Assembly: GCA_946479225.1 (NCBI GenBank)
Contig: CAMLFI010000083.1
Location: 1-8,820, forward strand
DNA from: an uncultured Mucilaginibacter sp.
GTDB taxonomy: Bacteria; Bacteroidota; Bacteroidia; Sphingobacteriales; Sphingobacteriaceae
Length of the DNA stretch: 8,820 nucleotides
Reading direction: 5' to 3'
Shown here: in pieces, positions 1 to 5,989 of the stretch
Numbering within the stretch: the stretch's first letter is position 1
Layout of the letters: each line of letters starts with the position of its first letter
Position numbers and translations under genes: made by a program
The notes under the pieces: generated by a model
The model's input: only the letters and a program-made list of their open reading frames with translations
The model's database searches: none
Told to the model about the DNA's origin: nothing

Positions 1-538
1 ATTTCATTATCACCTCGTCAAAAGTAATATCGTTTAATTGCAGATCCTGTAGATGGTATCCCCAGCCTTCCAGTATCAAATCGAGTTGTTCTTTAACATG
101 TTCAACAATATCTCGGCGCAGAATTAATACCTCCGACTGGCGCTTGGTTGCCACAAAGGCACGGATAGAGCCCTCAACGGTACGAATAAGCGCCTGCATT
201 AAATTACGCTCGTCAACAAACTTAAAGGCTACGTTCTTTATGGTTTCTTCCTGCTGATCAAGCACTGAGAACAGTATCATCGCTTTAAAATATACGTTGG
301 CCTGGTCAAACGTAACAGCCTGGAATTCCAGCTCTACTGATCGGTTCTGTATAGATATTTTAGAGTAGATAGCCTCTATAAGGGGGATCTTGAAATTAAG
401 GCCCGGCGTTAATATTCTGCGGTATTTACCAAATACGGTAATTACTGCAATAGTGCCCTGTTTTACAGTCACAAACGATGAAAAAAGTATTATCAATATG
501 ATAAATACTAATATAAAAGTTACTATCTGGCCTTGCAT
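1..538 (-). CDS. SPFH/band 7 domain protein (stomatin/prohibitin-like), 3' end cut off by window edge
   Basis: An open frame runs on the minus strand from an ATG at 536-538 to the window edge, giving 179 codons with no stop, so the C-terminus is missing. Residues 5-22 are a hydrophobic segment (VTFILVFIILIILFSSF) that should anchor the protein in the membrane with almost no N-terminal tail. From residue 24 the sequence is typical SPFH/band 7: VKQGTIAVITVFGKYRRIL, then PGLNFKIPLIE at 45-55, then a charged helical stretch with RTVEGSIRAFVATK at 119-132. SPFH proteins form oligomeric membrane scaffolds and often act with membrane proteases; which subfamily this is cannot be told without the C-terminus. 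It is divergent from the small membrane protein at 631, with 92 bases between. I see no clear Shine-Dalgarno site and no exact TAnnTTTG box upstream. Confidence 0.88.
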   Translation of the reverse strand, partial: MQGQIVTFILVFIILIILFSSFVTVKQGTIAVITVFGKYRRILTPGLNFKIPLIEAIYSKISIQNRSVELEFQAVTFDQANVYFKAMILFSVLDQQEETIKNVAFKFVDERNLMQALIRTVEGSIRAFVATKRQSEVLILRRDIVEHVKEQLDLILEGWGYHLQDLQLNDITFDEVIMK

Positions 539-597
539 TTATATATGTTTTAAGTACTAGGTTAGGTTATTTAGATTAATTGGATTGTAATTTGTTT

Positions 598-621
598 CTA
601 AAAATAATGAATAATTTTTAG
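598..621. repeat. Near-perfect 24-base palindrome between divergent genes
   Basis: CTAAAAATAAT at 598-608 and ATAATTTTTAG at 611-621 are inverted copies matching at 10 of 11 positions, separated by GA. The element ends 9 bases before the ATG of the 61-residue protein and lies inside the 92-base spacer shared with the SPFH gene. It could be an operator or a weak hairpin near the translation start. AT-rich spacers also make such palindromes by chance, so a function is only a guess. Confidence 0.4.
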
Positions 622-630
622 ATGTAACCT

Positions 631-816
631 ATGAACGTAAAACGAACTTTTGGCACAATACTATCAGTATTAGGCATTATTGGCCTTATTTATACCGGCG
701 TTATGATTATACAACGCGACGGTGATGTTGTTAACCTTACTGTGATAGGGGTAATAAGTTTGATCTTTTTTTTGACGGGGATAGGCTTAGTGCGCAACAC
801 CAAAGATGAGGCTTAG
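631..816 (+). CDS. Small two-helix membrane protein, function unknown
   Basis: This 61-residue frame starts MNVKRTFG and holds two hydrophobic segments, at about residues 7-27 (TILSVLGIIGLIYTGVMII) and 37-54 (TVIGVISLIFFLTGIGLV), joined by a short polar loop QRDGDVVN, with a charged end RNTKDEA. The positive residues before helix 1 (KR) and the short hairpin suggest both termini face the cytoplasm. I believe similar short proteins occur in related Bacteroidota, but I cannot assign a function. The start is the first ATG in frame, and no good Shine-Dalgarno site precedes it. The gene is divergent from the SPFH gene and converges on the CapA-like gene, with only 2 bases between the stop codons. 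It is probably a real gene because length, hydropathy and position fit, but the evidence is limited to that. Confidence 0.72.
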   Translation: MNVKRTFGTILSVLGIIGLIYTGVMIIQRDGDVVNLTVIGVISLIFFLTGIGLVRNTKDEA

Positions 817-818
817 CT

Positions 819-1940
819 TTACCTTACAATTGTGAGCATGCCTGATTCTGATATAGCCAATTTGCTATCGGGAAAGTCAGCAGCAGTAAGCCATTTTATG
901 CGTTTAACGGCCCGGTGCAATGTATCGGGCTCCACACGCTTTTCCCTGCTTTGCCTAACCGAAATGATATTGCCGCTTAAAAATTCGCCTTTGCGGTTAA
1001 TATAGACTTTTAACAGCGGCGCAATGCCTGAAACGCCATCAATACCCACACCCCGGTAAGTGCAAAAATTACCAAGACTATAAGCTATAAGCCTGTCTTT
1101 ATAAATTTCCATTGCCCGGCTTACGTGCGGGCCGTGACCTAATATCACATCCGCACCATTATCAACGGCGTTATGTGCAAAGGCCCGCAGATCGCCACGC
1201 CGCTCACCAAAGTAAGATTCGCCGGCAGCTGCCACATGTTCAAACTCCGGCCCTTCAGCTCCGCCGTGAAACGATACGATCACTACATCGCAGCGCTGTT
1301 TCAAATTGCTGATGATCTTGGCAGCACCTTTCATATCAAGAATTGATAGGGTGTGACTGTTAGGTGCAAATGCGCAGAACCCATATTTTACACCCTTTAT
1401 TTCAAACTCGGTTGAAGGATGTTCTAACAAGCCCGCATGATGTATGCCGCAGCTGTCTAAAGCATTAACGGTACTGTTTCGTCCCGCTTGCGCAAAGTCG
1501 CCAATGTGATTGTTAGCAAGGCTCAATACATCAAATCCTGCTTCCTTTAAAATCCCGCAATATTTAGCCGGCATCCTAAATAAATACGCTTTGCTTTTTA
1601 AGTGCAGCTTATAATGCGCCGGTAGGCCGCCGTCAAGTAATGTGCCTTCCAGGTTCCCAAATGCAACGTCAGCATTTTGTAAGTACTGTTTTACATATGC
1701 AAAACTATTTAAGGCACTGTCGGGAGGTAAGGTGTTATTATCGGGATAAGAAGTGCCCAGCATTATATCGCCAACAGCAGCAATGCAAACAGAGTCGGGT
1801 AATTGGGGAGGTCGGGGTGTTTGTGCAGTACTTTGAACAACCGGTATGCTTTCTTTCACTATCGGCTGTGCCGCTTCGCAGCCCAGAATGAGGCATGCAC
1901 AACCCATAATAGCAATAAAAAGATTTAGGCGATTTGTCAT
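819..1940 (-). CDS. CapA-family metallophosphatase-like lipoprotein
   Basis: The 373-residue protein opens with a lipoprotein signal, hydrophobic residues 7-20 ending in the lipobox ILGC, so Cys21 should be lipidated. A Pro/Thr-rich linker follows to about residue 50. The rest has the order of motifs of the CapA family (COG2843, a calcineurin-like metallophosphatase fold): AVGDIMLG at 55-62, GNLEG at 95-99, LANNHIGDF at 141-149, SFHGGAE at 223-229, GHGPHV at 268-273 and YSLGNF at 287-292. The Asp, Asn and His residues in these motifs are the expected metal ligands. CapA of Bacillus acts in poly-gamma-glutamate capsule export, but no capB or capC lies here, so the substrate is unknown; an envelope phosphoesterase role is an inference. 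The gene is downstream of the NlpC/P60 gene on the same strand, with a terminator in between. An AAAGGA on the minus strand at 1960-1955 is a distant possible ribosome site. Confidence 0.88.
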   Translation of the reverse strand: MTNRLNLFIAIMGCACLILGCEAAQPIVKESIPVVQSTAQTPRPPQLPDSVCIAAVGDIMLGTSYPDNNTLPPDSALNSFAYVKQYLQNADVAFGNLEGTLLDGGLPAHYKLHLKSKAYLFRMPAKYCGILKEAGFDVLSLANNHIGDFAQAGRNSTVNALDSCGIHHAGLLEHPSTEFEIKGVKYGFCAFAPNSHTLSILDMKGAAKIISNLKQRCDVVIVSFHGGAEGPEFEHVAAAGESYFGERRGDLRAFAHNAVDNGADVILGHGPHVSRAMEIYKDRLIAYSLGNFCTYRGVGIDGVSGIAPLLKVYINRKGEFLSGNIISVRQSREKRVEPDTLHRAVKRIKWLTAADFPDSKLAISESGMLTIVR

Positions 1941-1946
1941 ATGGGC

Positions 1947-1979
1947 AAAAAAAATCCTTTCACTAAAAAGCGAAAGGAT
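1947..1979 (-). terminator. Intrinsic terminator of the NlpC/P60 gene
   Basis: Read on the minus strand, ATCCTTTC (1979-1972), a 10-base loop, GAAAGGAT (1961-1954) and then a run of T (1953-1947) form an 8-base-pair perfect stem with a U tract. It starts 25 bases after the peptidase stop codon. The U run ends 6 bases before the ATG of the CapA-like gene, so it also sits in the leader of any read-through transcript. Confidence 0.85.
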
Positions 1980-2003
1980 ATATTATGTTAAAGATACAAT
2001 ATA

Positions 2004-2576
2004 CTATTGTACTTGATCTTCAGTAATTTCTAATTCTTTTTTGAAGGATGCTAACAAACGACCGCCTTTATAAAAATAACGGCTGTAATAATTATCATCA
2101 AGGCTGCTAATTGCCACACCGCGCGAAGAGGCGTGTGCAAAACGGTTATCACCTAAATAAATACCAACGTGCGATATGCTGCGGCTGCGTATTTTAAAGA
2201 AAACCAGGTCACCTTCTTTCAACTCAGTTTTTTTAACCGGGCTAACCATGCTGAAAATATCACGTGAGTTACGTTTTATATCCAGGTTAAAAACCTGATC
2301 ATATAGTTGCTTTGTAAAAGCAGAACAATCAATTCCTTTTTTAGTAGCTCCGCCAAAACGGTAAGGTGTACCTATCCAATCATACACAAAGTTAAACAGC
2401 TTCATGTTTGATGTTGCATTAAGTGCAACACCCATAATTTGCGATAAATAATCTTTTGCTAAACTTTCTTGCTCCTCCGGAGCCTTTTCCGTTGCCTGAC
2501 TTGGAACGGTTTTTGTCTGTGCCTGAACGGCTAAAACGCTGAAAAGTAGGGCAATCGCCAGTAATGTTTTCTTCAT
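2004..2576 (-). CDS. Secreted NlpC/P60 cysteine peptidase (cell-wall hydrolase)
   Basis: The 190-residue protein has a classic signal peptide: KK at 2-3, a hydrophobic core at 4-16, and probable cleavage after VQA at 17-19 leaving Gln20. Residues 20-60 are a polar spacer. The NlpC/P60 domain follows: IGTPYRFGGATKKGIDCSAF at 68-87 with catalytic Cys84, SHVGIYLG at 135-142 with His136, and FAHAS at 146-150 with His148, a standard Cys-His-His set. EGDLVFF at 121-127 is the usual strand before the histidine. Family members cut peptide stems of peptidoglycan, typically at D-Glu-gamma bonds. No SH3b or LysM domain is present, so it is a single-domain form. AAGGA at 2585-2581 on the minus strand is a ribosome site 4 bases before the ATG. 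A full promoter at 2678-2648 and a terminator at 1979-1947 make it look like a monocistronic gene. Confidence 0.93.
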   Translation of the reverse strand: MKKTLLAIALLFSVLAVQAQTKTVPSQATEKAPEEQESLAKDYLSQIMGVALNATSNMKLFNFVYDWIGTPYRFGGATKKGIDCSAFTKQLYDQVFNLDIKRNSRDIFSMVSPVKKTELKEGDLVFFKIRSRSISHVGIYLGDNRFAHASSRGVAISSLDDNYYSRYFYKGGRLLASFKKELEITEDQVQ

Positions 2577-2599
2577 TTAGTCCTTGTTTCGTTTTGTTT

Positions 2600-2621
2600 T
2601 TTAATGATTTTGTTCATTAAA
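2600..2621. repeat. Perfect inverted repeat in the NlpC/P60 leader
   Basis: TTTAATGA (2600-2607) and TCATTAAA (2614-2621) are exact inverted copies around a 6-base spacer. The repeat lies between the predicted promoter and the start codon of the peptidase gene, so it would be in the 5' leader of that mRNA. It could be an operator or a weak hairpin; no U run follows on the minus strand, so it is not a terminator. Confidence 0.4.
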
Positions 2622-2647
2622 TGATACACTCCGGATCAGGTTGCCCA

Positions 2648-2678
2648 CAAAACTATTCATATTTTTCAAAAAGCCAAA
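2648..2678 (-). promoter_or_regulatory. Bacteroidota-type promoter for the NlpC/P60 gene
   Basis: On the minus strand TTTG (2678-2675), a 19-base spacer and TAGTTTTG (2655-2648) match the primary sigma consensus of Bacteroidota (TTTG about -33, TAnnTTTG about -7) at every fixed position. Transcription would begin near 2641, giving a leader of about 65 bases. Confidence 0.7.
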
Positions 2679-2899
2679 TACTTTATTACTTATTTAACAA
2701 AAAATTAACTTTCAACAATTGTTTAATTGCAAAAGTTATAATACTGTCAGGTTTGTATTAGCTCGCCCAATTTGCAATCAATTTTGAATGATTCGGCAAA
2801 TAAAAGTGCCGATATTATATTGTTACCTAAACTATAACGTTTAAGCAAATCAAAAGCAATCTTTTTACGTGTCGTTTTCGGTTTTTTGGGATATATAAT

Positions 2900-2907
2900 T
2901 AGATTTG
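2900..2907 (+). promoter_or_regulatory. Probable -7 box of the pdhA promoter
   Basis: TAGATTTG matches TAnnTTTG exactly and lies 30 bases before the pdhA ATG. A good -33 TTTG at the usual distance is lacking; the nearest match region is TTTTCG at 2875-2880. The start of transcription would be near 2913, giving a leader of about 25 bases. Confidence 0.5.
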
Positions 2908-2937
2908 CGCATTAATCTGCAAACGGAAGATTTATAA

Positions 2938-3933
2938 ATGAGTTCAATCGAAATAACTAAAGACACTTATCTGATGTGGTACGAAGCTATGCTGTTAATG
3001 CGTAGGTTCGAAGAAAAGGCAGGACAACTATACGGTCAGCAAAAAATCAGAGGCTTTTGCCATTTGTACATAGGTCAGGAAGCCGTTTTGGCCGGGGCCA
3101 TGTCTGTAATGAAAAAGGGAGATAGTATGATCACCGCCTACCGCGATCATGCGCATGCTATTGCTCAGGGTATAAGCTGCAACGCTATAATGGCCGAGCT
3201 GTATGGAAAAGCAACCGGATGCTCAAAAGGCAAAGGCGGCTCTATGCACATGTTTAGCAAAGAACATCATTTTTATGGTGGTCATGGTATAGTTGGTGGC
3301 CAAATACCACTAGGCGCAGGTGTAGCCTTTGCAGAGAAATTTAAAGGTACCGACTTTGTTAACGTTGCTTACATGGGCGATGGCGCGGTGCGCCAGGGTG
3401 CATTGAACGAGACCTTTAACATGGCTGCCCTTTGGAAACTGCCTGTTATATTTATTTGCGAGAACAACGGTTACGCCATGGGTACCTCGGTACAGCGTAC
3501 TACTATACAAACTGATATATATAAATTAGGTTTACCTTACGGTATCCCGTCATCAGCTGTTGATGGTATGGACCCGGTTGCTGTACATGCGGCAATGGAT
3601 GAGGCTGTTTCCCGTGCACGTGCAGGTGAGGGCCCTACATTCCTGGAGATGCGGACCTATCGTTATAAAGGTCACTCTATGTCTGATCCGCAGAAATATC
3701 GTTCTAAAGAGGAGTTAGAAAGCTATAAAGCAAAAGATCCTATTGAAACGGTTAAAGCAGCCATTGAAAAGAATAAGTATGCTGATGAGAAATGGTTTGA
3801 AGAGATAGACGCGAAAATAAAAGCTGAGGTTGACGAAGCTGTAAAATTTGCAGAAGAATCGCCATGGCCGGAAGCAACGGAGCTTTATACCGACGTTTAC
3901 GTACAAAAAGATTACCCATACATTAAAGACTAA
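2938..3933 (+). CDS. pdhA: Pyruvate dehydrogenase E1 component, alpha subunit
   Basis: The 331-residue protein is a full-length E1 alpha of the heterotetrameric (alpha2beta2) type. It uses thiamine diphosphate to decarboxylate pyruvate and, with E1 beta, passes the acetyl group to lipoyl-E2. Visible motifs: AYRDHAHAI at 67-75, the glycine-rich GKGGSMHMF at 98-106, the thiamine diphosphate motif from GDG at 147-149 to ENN at 175-177, and the YRYKGHSMSDP loop at 241-251, with His246 equivalent to the active-site-loop histidine and Ser247 next to it, where mitochondrial enzymes are phosphorylated. GGAAGA at 2925-2930 is a ribosome site 7 bases before the ATG, which supports this start. The E2 gene follows after 117 bases. 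E1 beta is not adjacent. A branched-chain 2-oxoacid E1 is an alternative, but length and adjacent E2 favour pyruvate. Confidence 0.95.
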   Translation: MSSIEITKDTYLMWYEAMLLMRRFEEKAGQLYGQQKIRGFCHLYIGQEAVLAGAMSVMKKGDSMITAYRDHAHAIAQGISCNAIMAELYGKATGCSKGKGGSMHMFSKEHHFYGGHGIVGGQIPLGAGVAFAEKFKGTDFVNVAYMGDGAVRQGALNETFNMAALWKLPVIFICENNGYAMGTSVQRTTIQTDIYKLGLPYGIPSSAVDGMDPVAVHAAMDEAVSRARAGEGPTFLEMRTYRYKGHSMSDPQKYRSKEELESYKAKDPIETVKAAIEKNKYADEKWFEEIDAKIKAEVDEAVKFAEESPWPEATELYTDVYVQKDYPYIKD

Positions 3934-3935
3934 GC

Positions 3936-4046
3936 TAATTATTGAATTAATGGATTATTGATTTATTGAATTTTAAATCACATAAAACATAATTCAATAT
4001 CATTTTTGCTAATCACTAATTCAATAACTCACTAATTCAATAATTA
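3936..4046. repeat. Cluster of AATTCAAT repeats in the pdhA-pdhC spacer
   Basis: Five copies of one 8-base core fill the spacer: ATTGAATT at 3941-3948 and 3965-3972, then the inverted form AATTCAAT at 3991-3998, 4018-4025 and 4034-4041. The outer copies extend to an exact 14-base inverted repeat (3936-3949 with 4033-4046), and the last two form a 16-base tandem repeat (4013-4028 and 4029-4044, 15 of 16 identical). On RNA this can fold into a long AT-rich stem ending 4 bases before the pdhC start codon. Confidence 0.7.
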
Positions 4047-4050
4047 TACA

Positions 4051-5718
4051 ATGGCCGAAGTAGTTAAAATGCCGAAAATGAGCGACACCATGACTGAGGG
4101 TGTTTTAGCAAAATGGCATAAAAAAGTTGGCGACAAGGTAAAATCGGGCGATGTGCTGGCCGAAATAGAGACTGATAAAGCCACAATGGATTTTGAATCA
4201 TACCAGGACGGCAGCCTTTTATACATTGGTATTGAAGAAGGACAAGCCGCCCCTGTAGACACCGTTATAGCCGTAATAGGCAAAGAGGGCGAGGATTATA
4301 AAGCATTGCTTGAAGGTGCTGCTGCCCCTGCCGAGAAAAAAGAAGAAGAAAAAACCCCTGCAGCAACTGCTGATAAAGCGCCTGCTGCAACACCTGCACC
4401 TGCTGCTAAAGTTGATCTTTCAAGCATACCGGCAACTGTTATACGTATGCCTGCCTTGAGCGACACCATGACGGAGGGTGTTATCAATAAATGGAACTTT
4501 AAAGTTGGTGATAAGGTAAAATCAGACGATTCTTTGGCTGACGTAGAAACCGATAAAGCCACCATGGAAGTAGTGGGTTACGAAAGTGGTACACTACTAT
4601 ATATCGGCCCTAAAGAGGGAGAAGCGGCGCCTGTGAATGGCATTATTGCTATTGTAGGTAAAGAGGGTACTGATATTACACCATTACTTCAAGACGGTGC
4701 GGGAGCAGTAGCAGCAGAGAGTAGCAGTAGCAGTGAGGCCAAAGAGGCTGAATCTGCTGAAAGTCAAGAAACTGCAACTGCATCTGCTACTGAAAGTGAC
4801 GACAGCCGCGTAAAGGCATCACCATTAGCCCGCAAAATGGCTAAAGACAAAGGCATTGACCTAAACGCTGTTAAAGGCAGCGCAGAAGGCGGTCGCATTG
4901 TTAAAAAAGACATAGAAGACTTTAAACCGGGCGAAGCTAAAGCTGCTGCTCCTGCAGCTGCATCGGCTCCTGCTGAGGCTGCACCTGCTGCTAAACCAGC
5001 CGCGGCCCCTATAACCTTGCCAACCTTTACCGGCGAAGAGAAATTTACCGAAAGACCGGTTACTCAAATGCGCAAAGCAATTAGCCGTCGCTTAAGCGAG
5101 AGCTTGTTTACCGCACCGCATTTTTATGTAACCATGTCTATTGATATGGATCAGGCTATTGAGGCCCGTACCAAGATCAATGCGGTTGCCCCGGTTAAGA
5201 TATCATTTAATGATTTTGTGGTGAAAGCCTGCGCTGTTGCCTTAAAGCAGCACCCGGCTATTAACTCCGCTTTCCAGGGCGATAAGATCCGCACAAATGA
5301 GCATGTTCATATTGGCGTTGCTGTAGCGGTTGACGAAGGCTTGCTGGTTCCGGTTATCAAATTTGCTGATGGCAAATCATTAACCCATATCTCTTTAGAG
5401 GTTAAGGATCTGGCAGGTAAATCAAAAAGCAAAAAACTGCAGCCTGCCGAAATGGAAGGCTCAACATTTACCATATCTAACTTAGGTATGTTTGGTGTTG
5501 ACGAGTTTACAGCTATCATTAATACACCTAACGCGTGTATCCTTGCTGTAAGCGGTATACAGGCGGTACCGGTTGTTAAAAATGGCGCGGTGGTACCGGG
5601 CAATGTGATGAAAGTTACCCTAAGCAGCGATCACCGCGTGGTTGACGGTGCTTTGGCGGCAGCATTCCTGCAAACGTTAAAATCGTTGTTAGAAGAGCCG
5701 GTTAGACTGCTGATATAA
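4051..5718 (+). CDS. pdhC: Dihydrolipoamide acetyltransferase (E2) of pyruvate dehydrogenase, two lipoyl domains
   Basis: The 555-residue protein transfers the acetyl group from lipoyl-lysine to CoA and forms the core of the complex in the cytoplasm. Domains in order: lipoyl domain 1 (about 2-80, lipoylated Lys43 in ETDKATM), an Ala/Pro/Glu/Lys linker (about 88-122), lipoyl domain 2 (about 128-206, Lys169 in ETDKATM), a Ser/Glu/Ala linker, the peripheral-subunit-binding domain (about 253-291, from RVKASPLARKMA to GGRIVKKDIEDF), a long Ala/Pro linker (293-322), and the catalytic domain (about 333-555). The catalytic motif SSDHRVVDG is at 525-533 with His528 and Asp532. Two lipoyl domains is an intermediate number for this family. 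The start ATG at 4051 leads directly into the lipoyl fold; no Shine-Dalgarno site precedes it. It is probably co-transcribed with pdhA and ends in a terminator. Similar 2-oxoacid E2 enzymes are the alternative. Confidence 0.95.
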   Translation: MAEVVKMPKMSDTMTEGVLAKWHKKVGDKVKSGDVLAEIETDKATMDFESYQDGSLLYIGIEEGQAAPVDTVIAVIGKEGEDYKALLEGAAAPAEKKEEEKTPAATADKAPAATPAPAAKVDLSSIPATVIRMPALSDTMTEGVINKWNFKVGDKVKSDDSLADVETDKATMEVVGYESGTLLYIGPKEGEAAPVNGIIAIVGKEGTDITPLLQDGAGAVAAESSSSSEAKEAESAESQETATASATESDDSRVKASPLARKMAKDKGIDLNAVKGSAEGGRIVKKDIEDFKPGEAKAAAPAAASAPAEAAPAAKPAAAPITLPTFTGEEKFTERPVTQMRKAISRRLSESLFTAPHFYVTMSIDMDQAIEARTKINAVAPVKISFNDFVVKACAVALKQHPAINSAFQGDKIRTNEHVHIGVAVAVDEGLLVPVIKFADGKSLTHISLEVKDLAGKSKSKKLQPAEMEGSTFTISNLGMFGVDEFTAIINTPNACILAVSGIQAVPVVKNGAVVPGNVMKVTLSSDHRVVDGALAAAFLQTLKSLLEEPVRLLI

Positions 5719-5745
5719 TTTCGGATTTCGGATTTAAAATATAGA

Positions 5746-5775
5746 AGCGATGGGTTTAGGCCTGTCGCTTTTTTT
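5746..5775 (+). terminator. Intrinsic terminator after pdhC
   Basis: AGCGATGGG (5746-5754) pairs with CCTGTCGCT (5761-5769) as nine base pairs including two G-U, around the loop TTTAGG, followed at once by a T run to 5775. It begins 28 bases after the pdhC stop codon and should end the pdhA-pdhC transcript. A short tandem repeat (TTTCGGA twice) lies between stop codon and stem. Confidence 0.88.
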
Positions 5776-5832
5776 ATATGTTAATTACGACAATTTCCTT
5801 TAACTGAAAATGTCATTCTGTATAAACGGTAT

Positions 5833-5924
5833 TTGTCATCTCGAACGCAGTGAGAGATCTATACACAAGCCCGTCCTGTGGCTCAACGCGTGTATGGATT
5901 TCTCGCTATCGCTCGAAATGACAA
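5833..5924. repeat. 92-base imperfect palindromic intergenic element
   Basis: The left arm 5833-5866, beginning TTGTCATCTCGAACG, and the right arm 5890-5924, ending CGCTCGAAATGACAA, are inverted copies matching at 28 of 34 aligned positions with one extra base in the right arm; three of the mismatches would be G-U pairs in RNA. The 23-base centre contains a further AGCC/GGCT pair. The arms resemble the GTCATTTCGA...GAGAAATC type of repeat that I recall as common between genes in Sphingobacteriaceae. No U run follows, so it is not an ordinary terminator, and no ORF is inside. Confidence 0.7.
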
Positions 5925-5940
5925 CTTATTAAGACATGCC

Positions 5941-5957
5941 ATGCCCGCCATGGGCAT
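5941..5957. repeat. Small GC-rich hairpin upstream of the pentapeptide-repeat gene
   Basis: ATGCCC (5941-5946) and GGGCAT (5952-5957) are exact inverted copies around GCCAT, 32 bases before the start codon. There is no U run. It might be an operator; nothing else supports a role. Confidence 0.3.
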
Positions 5958-5976
5958 AAACTTACCAGGCAATTTT

Positions 5977-5984
5977 TATCTTTA
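5977..5984 (+). promoter_or_regulatory. Possible -7 box of the pentapeptide-repeat gene
   Basis: TATCTTTA differs from TAnnTTTG only at the last base and lies 5 bases before the ATG at 5990. No TTTG is seen at the usual -33 distance. If used, transcription would start at or next to the start codon. Confidence 0.3.
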
Positions 5985-5989
5985 CCCTG

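Larger units (their letters stand above)
2577..2937. other. Divergent intergenic region between the NlpC/P60 gene and pdhA
   Basis: This 361-base AT-rich stretch has no convincing ORF. It holds a minus-strand promoter (2648-2678), a perfect 8-base inverted repeat in the peptidase leader (2600-2621), and a -7-like box for pdhA (2900-2907). A weaker 6-base-pair hairpin, TCGGCA at 2793-2798 with TGCCGA at 2807-2812, lies in the pdhA half. The part from about 2680 to 2890 shows nothing else I can name. Confidence 0.6.

Noticed and set aside
819..1940. Capsule (poly-gamma-glutamate) synthesis locus
   Set aside because: Only a CapA-type protein is present; capB, capC and any other capsule genes are absent.
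2793..2812. TCGGCA/TGCCGA hairpin as a terminator
   Set aside because: The stem is only six pairs, no U run follows, and no gene ends upstream of it.
4001..4008. CATTTTTG as a separate pdhC promoter
   Set aside because: It has one mismatch to TAnnTTTG, no TTTG at -33 and lies in AT-rich repeats, so co-transcription with pdhA is simpler.
3936..4046. CRISPR-like array
   Set aside because: The repeated unit is only 8-16 bases, occurs in both orientations and has no regular unique spacers; no cas genes are near.
4044..5603. Several antisense reading frames inside pdhC
   Set aside because: They mirror the strongly coding plus-strand frame, are Ala/Ser-rich by reversal of its codons and show no family motifs.
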